The notes under the pieces were generated by a model, which saw only the letters and a list, made by a program, of their open reading frames with translations, did no database searches and was not told where the DNA came from. This document shows positions 1-9,500 of a DNA stretch of 48,767 nucleotides, piece by piece. The translations under genes were made by a program, and so were the position numbers. Location of the stretch: positions 1 to 48,767 of the forward strand of contig CAJVPJ010000074.1 in assembly GCA_910592205.1 (NCBI GenBank). The letters are read 5' to 3'. This DNA is from Paraglomus occultum (lineage: Eukaryota; Glomeromycota; Glomeromycetes; Paraglomerales; Paraglomeraceae). The number at the start of each line of letters is the position of its first letter. The stretch's first letter is position 1.

Positions 1-534
1 GGGTATGAAGAGGATTGAAAAAGTTGTTATTCTTATTTAGACCTTAGACATCTTTCTTTAGACGAGTTAATTAGTAGTTGGAACGAAATAACTGTTAATG
101 CATTTAAACAAAAGCAAGAATATTCAGAGAAAGTAGCAGAGTTAGAATCAAAAAATACGGGACTAGAAATGAAGGTGAATGAAAAAGATAACCAAATAGA
201 AGAGTTGGAAGAAAGAGTAGATATTGAGATTGAAATGAACTTGAAAGCACTAGACAAAGCTAAAGAATGGAGGGAAAGACAGTTGAAAGAAAAAACCGCA
301 GGATACATTGCCAACGAAAGAAAACTTTTGGACAGAATAAAGGTTTTGGAAAACAATATCAACTGGTTAGAAAATAAAGAACAAATTATCAAAAAATACG
401 AGGATAAAGAACTACCAGCCTTGCCTAAAAAGCAAAAACAAAGCAAATCGTTAAAACTCAAAAAGTTAGTAAGCAAGGTTAAAGAAAAAACTCAAGAGAA
501 GTTTCAAACTTTTATTGTTCAAAAGAGCAAATAA
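1..534 (+). CDS. Coiled-coil protein, Mollicutes genetic code, 5' partial
   Basis: The frame is open from base 1 to the TAA at 532-534 if UGA (bases 16-18) is read as Trp. With the standard code the protein could only start at the ATG at 169. About 177 residues are visible. It is dominated by Lys/Glu heptad-like sequence (residues ~35-150) and has a very basic C-terminus, so it is a long coiled coil with no enzymatic motif. TGG is also used for Trp, giving the mixed TGG/UGA usage of mycoplasma-type genomes. The stop lies four bases before the start of the next ORF, an operon-like spacing. I do not recognise the family. Origin from a Mollicutes-related endobacterium is inferred; integrated fragment versus assembly chimera cannot be decided here because the ORF runs off the window edge. 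Confidence 0.7.
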
Positions 535-538
535 TAGC

Positions 539-1135
539 ATGAAGTTAGAATATAGAGTTTTAGAATTAGCAAAGGAAGGCGAACATCAGTGTAGTTATTG
601 CTTTATAGATTACAGTGATCCAACCCTTCTTGATTTCAGCACAGCACCTGCCACTTATGAAATGGTAGCATTAGAAAAGGATGGTAGTAATGCTGACATT
701 GCTTTTATTTGTAAAGATTGTAAAGTAGAATACAATAGCAATACTATTCCAAGATGTGAAAAATGTGATAGGTTAATGAGAAATAAGAGTTTGTGTTATT
801 GTCACAAAATAGAGAAAAAGGCAACCACACCCACCAAAAGCGAGTTAATTTCTCAATCTTTTAGTTATCGTTTGGAAAAAAAAACTAGAGAACTAGAAAA
901 AGAATTATCCACCACCAAAGAAGAATTAATTACTGAAAGAGAAGAAGTAGTTAAATTTCATGAGAAATCCAAAGAATGAGGTGATGAGAAAATAAAGCGG
1001 ATTAAAGAACTAGAAGCAGAGAATGCTAAGTTAAAAGAAGAAAATAAACAATTAAAAGAACAACAAAATGGTCAAGTTGCTCAAATTGAAGTTAAGGAAC
1101 CTAAGAGATGAAGTTGGTTGAAAGTTAAGAAGTAA
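539..1135 (+). CDS. Zinc-ribbon plus coiled-coil protein, UGA=Trp
   Basis: The ATG at 539 follows the upstream stop by four bases. The frame runs 198 residues to the TAA at 1133-1135 only if UGA at 977-979 and 1109-1111 is read as Trp. Read through, the frame stays highly protein-like (KELEAENAKLKEENKQLKEQ) on both sides of the UGAs, so they are very likely sense codons. Cys pairs at C18/C21, C58/C61, C73/C76 and C86/C88-H89 suggest one or two structural zinc sites in the N-terminal half. The C-terminal half is coiled coil with a Trp- and Lys-rich tail. Function is unknown. In fungal cytosol the UGAs would stop translation, so if integrated it is not expressible as a full protein. It shares orientation and style with the ORF before it. 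Confidence 0.72.
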
Positions 1136-1426
1136 GTTAAATTTCATAAGTAATTTTTCTTGATCTAGATATGCCTGGAGTGTTTGGGTATTGTTGATTT
1201 TAAAAACATAAGGGGCAATTTTCTCTCCTTGAGCTTTCTTTAAAATACTTCTAATAGTGCTATAATTCTTGGGTTCCATAGTGGATTTAATGTAAATTAG
1301 TTTCATATACTTATTTTTATATAGAGGTAGTCCTATATTACTCCTGTTATAGTTTATATTCATCACCTTCTGGTATGTAAGGTGAGCATTAAAGTTAAGC
1401 ACCATTATTACTTTTCAAAATGTCAT
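1052..1426 (-). CDS. Possible opposing Mollicutes-type ORF
   Basis: On the minus strand an open frame runs from an ATG at 1426-1424, through one UGA at 1417-1415, to a stop at 1052. It overlaps the 3' end of the zinc-ribbon ORF by about 84 bases. The middle (about 1390-1140) looks protein-like, with the segment IRSILKKAQGEKIAPYVF, and is Lys/Asn/Ile-rich like the two neighbouring ORFs. The last part is probably only antisense to the neighbour's tail. No family is recognised. It may be a truncated endobacterial gene, with the junction to fungal DNA somewhere in 1380-1530. Confidence 0.33.
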
Positions 1427-1528
1427 CAGTCACACTGGTTAATTTACAGCCACATCATAATCAGCCTCTCATTTATAAAATGTTCACTTTGTCTGGTTTT
1501 GTTGCAGCATGCCCCATATATCCCCAAA

Positions 1529-1572
1529 AAGTCTCCGTCCCAAGGTGGGGATATAAACGAGGGATGACTGTA
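1529..1572 (-). mobile_element. Terminus of a pogo/Tigger-like DNA transposon
   Basis: Read on the minus strand, a TA dinucleotide (1571-1572) is followed by CAGTCATCCCTCGTTTATA, the style of terminal inverted repeat carried by pogo/Tigger elements that insert at TA. The same style starts at 5439 and 24706. Here the element body would lie to the left, so it abuts the Mollicutes-type segment. No partner terminus is seen. Confidence 0.45.
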
Positions 1573-1661
1573 CATAATAATAAGAATGATAGAGCAGATG
1601 ACGTAGACGCAGAACAAAAAGTTACTATAAGCTTCGTATTCAGGGATTTGAAAGTAATAAT

Positions 1662-1843
1662 AATAAATGTGACAGATTAAAACGAAATCGGATTAAAACG
1701 AAATTTTTTCTATTTTAGTATGAAAATTATAAAATTTTTGGGGGAGATAATTTTTGGGAATTTGGGTTAGGATTTAGGATACCATTTGTTAGTAAAAGAC
1801 CCAAAATTTCGGTTTATTTCGTTTTAATCCGCCACAATAAATG
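1662..1843. mobile_element. hAT-like MITE with 8-bp target duplication
   Basis: A 166-bp element (1670-1835) has 20-bp terminal inverted repeats at 1669-1688 and 1816-1835 that differ at two positions. A second, inner copy of the repeat (GATTAAAACGAAAT) follows at 1691-1704. It is flanked by perfect AATAAATG direct repeats at 1662-1669 and 1836-1843. An 8-bp duplication is typical of the hAT superfamily. There is no coding capacity. Confidence 0.72.
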
Positions 1844-2286
1844 CTGTCCCAATTATAAAAATGGGGAAATGTCATCAGAACCCTCCATAACTGACTGTAT
1901 AAAGTAGATACACAAGCCTATTATCCTACTTATACTATAATTGCCAAATCTCCGACATTAATATAAAACAATTTACAGGGCACTGTTTTATTTAATTTTT
2001 GCAAATGTATCATGTACACTTTCACCCTCTCACATATTAACATCAAGCACTTGGGATGGGGATTAAGAACGGAGTATAAGTATGGTGTTTTTAATAGATT
2101 GAAAGTCGTCAAATGTACTGTATTAGTATGTACATGTGTCAGTTGATTGGCACGCGGAGAGTCTTAATACTATTTTAATTTAGGCGACTTCGAGTTGTGT
2201 GAAATTCTAAATGATTTTCGACCAATAGTAATAGTATTCGAGAATTCTTGTGAATAACTTTGGTTTTCGTTGCTCAACAACAATTA

Positions 2287-3862
2287 ATGGCCGACAACAA
2301 GCCGCCAACAAACGCAAACTCAAAAGAAGATGTCTATCAGTTCCTCAAAACGATAGAGACCTATTCACAATCAACTTCAAACGCAACTCCAAATGCAAGC
2401 GGTCCAGGCGGGAGTGTCCAGGCAGCAGACACGAGAGCTGTGTTTGAGTTCCTTGACCAATTCTCCCAAACAAAACCAACCGCAGCCACACCTCCAAACA
2501 GCACCGGGACAGGGGCTACTGTTGCTACAGGGAAGAAAATAGAGGGGAATAGAACGGAAGCAAAATCGGTTCAAGCACAAGAACAATCACAGCAGCAACC
2601 CTCACTAGATCGGCAGCCGTCACAAAAACAAACCTCTCTTACAGAAACTATAGGAGCCGGCTGGGCATGGAATAACTTACTCGCAACGGCGACAACTGCA
2701 TACAAAACAGCTTCTACGGTTGTAGACTCTTCTGTCAAGGGCGCGCTTGCTACTGTTGAAACCGTACGCGCCAACGAAACTACTAAGAAATTTGAAGAGC
2801 GTGTGAGGGAGTACGTCAATAAAGAAGCTATCGAAAAAATCGGTAATTGATGATGGATTGCCTTATTGACGAGTTTACGTTCAGTTAACCTCTCGCAATC
2901 GTCGATTCTCTGCACACTTTACATTATACGTTTTTATTTTTCTTTAGGCACCGATCTCAGAACGCTGAGCCTGTCAACACTCACAACCGTCGTCAACGTT
3001 GTAGCACCTCCAATCGCCGAACATGAAGTGGTTGAAGTATGGCTCACGCACGATATGATTGGTTATGTCGGATTGGAATCGATAGTTTATCATGCATTTA
3101 TGAGAATCATGGAGCAAGTAGAAGGTGGCGATATTCTGGTTAGAAAAGGTAGCGAAGTCAGGCGACGGGATGCTGTCGATGAAGGAAGAAAAGATTTGAA
3201 TGTTTGTGAAGGATTTGCTGAAGCGGTTGGAATTGCAAAGGTGAACAACGAATGTTGTGTTGGAAAGGAGATAGAAGATTTGAATCCCATTTCCTTTGTG
3301 GAAGGAATCAACAATGATTATAGCTACTGCGCCTGTCACGTAGTTCGTTTCTTTTTTGCCTTTCAGCGCTCTCATAGTTCCAGCAACTTATCCTCTATCT
3401 ATCTCTTTACAGGCAAACATTGAACAAACAATCAAACATCATTTCATTCCACATCCGACCTCGACATTCTTTCCCCCGGATCACCCCCCGTTGTCTCCCC
3501 TATCACCCGGTGCCCCCCCTGTCACCACATGTCCAGTCTTTATGGCTATTCAACCAACAAAAGCCTCACCCATGCCTTCATTGGATGGCGAGAATAAGTA
3601 TCTCTATTACACAGTAGTACTAAACGATCCCACCCATCATCTTAATTTCTATACGTTCTCTCAATCACTTCCCATATCATGGTTGGAGGTTCCTTATGCA
3701 GATAATGAGTGGGTCGAGGAGAAGATGATTGAAGCTATTCGGTTGGCTGTGACGTGTGTTGCACAGGATTATGTTTGGCATCGAATGAAAGATGATGATG
3801 ATGCTGCTGCAGCAAAGAAAGATGAGGAAGTTGTAGTAAATGAAGCAAAAGAAGGAGACTAA
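2287..3862 (+). CDS. MTC1: MTC1-like protein (maintenance of telomere capping 1)
   Basis: Three exons, 2287-2842, 2948-3240 and 3413-3862, join in frame to 432 residues. The first intron is GTAATT..TAG and the second GTGAAC..CAG; the second intron is not a multiple of three, so retention would break the frame. Family hallmarks: an N-terminal low-complexity part with a short FLDQF motif, the segment VVAPPIAEHEVVEVWLTHDM followed by RIMEQVEGGDILV, and late segments VFMAIQPT and a conserved Trp-rich C-terminus ending near a DYVWHRM motif. This matches the fungal Mtc1/DUF5427 family, linked genetically in yeast to cdc13-1 suppression and reported in early secretory vesicles; its biochemical role is unclear. 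The ATG chosen is the first in frame before the conserved region. Confidence 0.82.
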
Positions 3863-4447
3863 TAAGATAGGTGCGACTATTGACTAAGCATGGGTTGATT
3901 ACGTTCTATTGTGATTTTTCGTCGCGGTTTCGTAATGCTAAATTAATTATGTTTGTAATAAGTTAATAAATATTTCAATTACTACTGAAATATGATCTGA
4001 ATAATAGACGATGTAGGTGTCTTCAGTCTACTGACAGCGTGACAGATGGCATACGCGTTCAAGAATCTAAGAATTCAGGTTCTCGCGTGACCAGCAATAT
4101 ATGAATTCAAACTGCACGATATAAGCACAATTTATGAAACGTTTAGCGCTGATTAAAACTATTCCGGTTTACAATTTTATTTTGACAATCAATAAGAAAT
4201 CTCTTGATAATCTGTTTGCTTTTGACTAATGACAGACGTTCGCGCCTTCAATATACGAAAAGCTGCTTCTCCAGGTTTTACTTTGATCTCGTAATGAATT
4301 ACCTTCGATAAGTGCAGATCACAGTCTCCACTCCGATGGAGATATTTCCCCTTCTCTCACAAATTAAAGTAATGAAATGGGTGCACAGCAAATCTTTTCA
4401 TTAGCGAGAAGAATACTGTATATACTTCGACGACGTATTGGTTGTCT
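3863..4447. other. Intergenic region, nothing recognised
   Basis: This AT-rich stretch separates the convergent ends of the MTC1-like gene and the mitochondrial coiled-coil gene. It presumably holds both 3' UTRs. I see no ORF, repeat pair or RNA gene. Confidence 0.5.
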
Positions 4448-5246
4448 CTAACGCTGGCCTCCAAAATTCTCAATTCTACTGAGATCTTGTTCTGCAAGTT
4501 TAACAATAGCTTAAAGAAAGCAACACGGATTATAAGATTCATTCATATTAACATGCTTACCCAAGGTCCAGACACGATTTTTTAGCTCAAGCTGTTGTAT
4601 ATTGAGAGCGTCCTTCAATATGATGTGAATGTCAAAGAAAAGAAGAATAAGCTTTTTTTTATCAAAGAAAAAAAGAAGACCTATTAAATAAACCCTATTC
4701 ACGTTGTATACGTACATATAACTTCTTGACTTCGGTTCTCAAGTCCAGCAATTGTTCTCTTGTTACACTCTTCTCCTGCAAAGTTTTCAATTCCGCATCG
4801 ATACGCTCGATCTTACTCGTATAATCTCGCACCTAAACGTTAAATGTAAGCTTCCATCGAAATCTAAGACATTACTAACAGTAATTGGTAACTTACCTTA
4901 TTAGTCGATTTTTGTAGTTCTTCAACAACACTAAGTAGTAAGTTTGATGCTGCATGGTAATCGTCAAATAGATAATAATATCCTGTTCCTCCTGCGACAG
5001 TCAAGCCTAGGAGAAATCCTATAAGACTGATCACCCCACAAAATCCAATAGGGTCAAGTCTAACGTTTTCTGTCTCGTTAGCCCACAGAGAGAACAAACT
5101 CACCCTCCTCGAAACCCACCGATCGGTTTTTTCTGTGTTTGTGAGTATGTCGTGACCGCTTGGCTTCTGACAGATGTGGTAGTGAAAGTCCGTACAGACG
5201 GCCACGAGCGAGGTAAGCTTGTCCGTAGTGGGTTGAGGGCGTGCAT
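4448..5246 (-). CDS. Conserved mitochondrial membrane/coiled-coil protein
   Basis: Five exons on the minus strand, 5246-5104, 5026-4897, 4832-4716, 4612-4561 and 4491-4448, join in frame to 161 residues ending in TAG. The first exon encodes an Arg/Ser/Thr-rich presequence without acidic residues (MHALNPLRTSLPRSW), typical of mitochondrial import. Residues ~43-65 read GGFRGGLIGFLLGLTVAGG and form one membrane segment, followed by YYYLFDDYHAASNLL, a coiled coil (~75-140) and a closing VWTLEQDL motif. I recall similarly organised conserved hypothetical proteins in other fungi but cannot name a characterised one. Likely topology is a single-pass inner-membrane protein with a soluble helical tail. 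The exon structure is strongly supported because frame and composition agree across all four introns. Confidence 0.78.
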
Positions 5247-6562
5247 AGTATTCGACAGAAAGTTATAAATTTTTTTTTACGTTATGAAGTTAAAGTCGTC
5301 ACCTGATGAGTTAATCACGTGAAGTCTTGCAAATCTCTTCTCGTGCGCTGTCATTATTTCCAGTGCCCAGTGCTGCGTTTTGTATATCCAGCTTTACTTC
5401 CAGTGTCAGATGCTTAGAGTGACATCTTTGAACACGTACAGTCAAACCTCGTTATACAGTAGTTCTGTTCCGCCAAAAATTTAGATCGGGTTTTTTCTTT
5501 TTTACCAATAACGAGCAATACAATTACCATGAAATCAACTCTAACTTTAGCGAATGTGTTAGCTAGTAATATAACAAAAGTAAAAGTAATGTTTGCGTCA
5601 CTGAAAGCGCTAAAATCTACAAAAAATTTGGCAATTTATATTAGTATCGTTTTTTTCAATCATCAAGCAGCAGTCTAATCGTGATGTTCTCGAACCCATT
5701 ATATTCGATCTTTCGCGTTTTTCACCGAATAAGTAGCTTCGGAGCGGCAACTCGGCCATTATCCCGCTTCATAAACGCCGTTTATTGGTGATTCGTTAAA
5801 TGATACTAGAAATATCGAATTTTCATATCGCTAACAATACCAATAAATATTTTAAAGCCAGATAACTGCAGGTTTACGTGAGATATCGACATAAATCGTA
5901 TTTATACTTTTTGGTGATGGTAATATCTTAAAAGTGCTGACAGTATTTAGCTTTAAATTTTATTGGTGCTTGTTCGAGAAAATGCGGAGAGTTAACGATT
6001 TGAAGATTTCGATATTTCATATGTTTTACTAGTATAATCTTTATACTTTTGGCAGGGGGGCCCCGTAATGCCGTGCGGGCAAAGGATGACTCAGAAAACG
6101 AATGCCAGGGTGTGCTTCTTGAGTTGAGTTCTGATCTGAGATTCTAGAACATTAGCAACCCATCCCTTTGATTAATTCCTAATTTCTGCGAATGGCAGTT
6201 GCAACCAGAAGCAATTTAAGTCACTGAGAACATTTACGTTTACGGAAAACCAAAAACGAGCGCAAAAACGTACACACATAATACATTAAAACAAATTGGG
6301 GAAAGTCATAATTAAACTGATTTGTAGCATCATCTTTCTACAATAGTATATTCAAATTAAGATTTACAGAACAAAGCGGATCTACTTGAGTAAATCATAT
6401 TTTGCAAGCAGCTATTAACAAATTATCCCGTTCCCTCGTTGTAAATTATACCATAAATATTTAATTGGAAAATCCTTTGACAACTAATATTCGTAGTTGA
6501 TGCCTCATCAGACATTGTCACATCATTATTAATGCATCAAATAATAAATTGATATAGAGATA
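5247..6562. other. Intergenic region with a pogo-like terminus at 5439
   Basis: About 1.3 kb without a recognisable gene lies between the start of the mitochondrial gene and the end of the SNF2 gene. At 5437-5438 a TA precedes CAGTCAAACCTCGTTATA (5439-5456), a pogo/Tigger-style left terminus. No matching right end is seen before 6563. The remainder is AT-rich, apart from a GC-rich patch near 6050-6090. Confidence 0.45.
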
Positions 6563-9500
6563 TTATCGCGCGACTTGCAATCCACGCGATTGCGTTAATC
6601 GTTGAATCTCGGCTTCCACACAATCTTCAGCATATTTTTGCTCACTCTCATCAAGGTTTTCATCCACGCTTCGATAATAAGTTTCGTGTTTCTCAATTGT
6701 AATAAGACCGTCACGCAACCTAATAAACCAACACGTACCACTCAATAAATAAATATTAATACGAAAAATTGAACGTTCACCTTACCTCCGAGAAACAACA
6801 TTGAGAACATTATCGTCATAAGTGGCTTCAGGTGGGATTCGACAAATTCCAGGATCCTTCGGTTCAGCTAAGTATGCCAAGTTACCGACATCCTCATCAG
6901 CTTGTGTTGCAGTATTATCAATAACACGATTCGATAATCCGACTTTTTGAACGTTATTGTTGAAAAGACGCTCTTCAAACGAATCATGTACCATCAGACG
7001 ATACACGAATACTCTTTTCGTCTGACCGATCCGATACGCGCGTCCAACAGCTTGTTGTGCATGGGTTGGGTTCCAGTCGCAATCAAACAAGACTACACGG
7101 TTGGCCCCAAATAGATTAACACCAAGAGACGCTGTCTTGATTGAGATTAATGCAACAGCCCAATCAGGCCGTTCGTTGAAACTGTCTATCATGTGATGTC
7201 TTTGCTGAAAGAGGAATATAAGTTTAATAGAAACAGACACCAATAATTATAAAAAAAGGAGGGATGAGCACGTACGCTTTTGTCAACTTCTCCATCTATT
7301 CGGATTATCCTCGTTCGAGATTCTGTATGCTGTATTATAGAGTCGTCAGTTTCTTGCCACTTTCTGAACTGCTTCTCGACATAATCTAATTATACAAATA
7401 TGATTAATATGTGCATTGAATCGCATGCAACTCTTATATTGAGATCCGTGAAGCCTACCCAGCGTTGGCAGACTTTTTGAGAAAACAAGGACCTTGTCAT
7501 TCTCAATTCTACATTGTTTCAAAATTTCCATGAGTACCAGCATTTTGTTGCTCAGTTTGATATCTTCAATATCTACAATGAAGATTCCTGGATCAGAACT
7601 AATGTCCTAGGATAGCAGAGTGACATAAAATATATAAAATATAATACCAGGTATGTGGGTTTTCTGATAATCACGAATTTTCTCCGCGACGACCGATGTG
7701 TATCTAATATTAGCGTGGACAATTAAACTTCAATATCTTAAAAATGAAGTATATTTAAAATAAAGAAATCGCATGCACCGAACCTATCATCTTCTTCAGG
7801 AGTATTACTTATTATGGATCGTGCATTTTTGGATCTGGATCGCTTGGTATTAGCAATGCTAAGCTGTTGAAGAGTGTAAATGTCCTCAGTCTTTTTGCTT
7901 AACTAGGCGCAAATGATGCGTAGAAAGTTAACGTACAAAAAACATTGCCGGATGGTTCAATAAAAGACTTAAAAAATTTCCGATTTCGAAGATCCTCGCT
8001 GGATATTTAACACATTTAAGAAAATACTATAAAAAGCACAATCGTCAGAGCTGCATTCACGTGATAGCTTGGAATAAGAGCAAAACTTTTTACCTCGTAT
8101 AGTTTGCGTTGATCTTCGGTATATCTGCAAAATATAACATAATCTTGCTTTTCTGGTAGTTCACCAGCAAGCAGGCTCTCATCTTTCCTGTTTATGATAC
8201 CTAATATGAGATCAGTGGATAAAACTCTTATGCCATGTATTGGAGACTAACCTAAGGACAATATCGTTGATGATTTTTTTTAAGACATAAAGCATAATAG
8301 TTGCGCTCTACCAAAAAAATTTTGACTGTTAATAAAGCGACGTCCTTTAGGAACTGGTGTTTAGAAATTCTTATCAAACCTTATGGCTAGCCGGAAGTGC
8401 ATTTGGAGCTAATCCCGACTCTATAGGGTTGATATACAATTTCTCAAATTCTTCACGATCGCCTAAGTAATTAGGACACACAAAGTTTATCTGAAGGCAA
8501 CCGATAATTAAATCATGTTAATATACAATAATACAGCTTAATCGTTGCGTAATTTGCAAATCGATTACCGTTGAATAATATTCCTTCTGATGAAAAAGAT
8601 GAAAAATAACTTATTAATACGGTACAACAATATGATATAGTCATTAACGTCATTTCTACCTACCAATGAGTTTTGTAGAGGAGATCCAGTTAAACAAATT
8701 CTGTTCCTCGTTCTCAAGTCGCGCAAGGCTTCCATCAATAATGTCTACAAACAAAAACAGATTCAATTATAAGGCTCAAATGACGGTAATCATTCAACAA
8801 TCCTAGATATACAGATACAACGGGTAATATGGACGTAAAGTATCATTCTATTACGTCATAACAACGTCTCATATCCTTGTAGAAGTAAAGTTGTAGCGGT
8901 ATATCCATCAATATATGAAGCTATTGACTAACGTCTTCACTTTTAAATTTATGTCCTTCGTCGGCTATAATCAAGGAAGGGCCGGGGTCAATCAAGCATT
9001 TTCGATATTCATCGATATTCCTTTGTTCTCTAAAACAGCTACGACTAATCATCTCGTAGTTCGTGATGATAACACCACCCCTCTCCAGTCGATGCCATTT
9101 ATTTAGCGTTCTTAAACGCTCATCCTCTTTCATAGAAGTATCTATATTTAAGGTGTGTATTGATCAGATGGCCAATCATATAGCAATATGTTCCGAAGAC
9201 ATTTGAAAGGCTTACCAAATTTGCCAACATGAGCACAGAACTCCCTGCCACCTTCCATCCTTCGTAACCATTTGTTAAACTCCACCATCCAATTGTCAAT
9301 CACTGTACTTGGACATAATATCAGAACGCGAAACCCATGCTCCTTATGTAGAATTATAATATATTAAAATTACACGTATCATTTACACATTACAAAAGCA
9401 GTACATACCATCAAATCCTGAGGAATCGCTTTATTCTTCGCCTTCATCTCTCTCCAGAGCGTATACAAGAATGTAATCACTTGGACAGTTTTCCCGAGAC

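Noticed and set aside
33-476. 147-residue minus-strand ORF rich in Leu/Ser/Phe
   Set aside because: It is the antisense shadow of the Lys/Glu-rich coiled-coil ORF; its composition is what a complementary read of AAA/GAA codons gives.
2974-3375. Minus-strand ORF over MTC1 exon 2
   Set aside because: Antisense to a conserved exon, and it reads across an intron.
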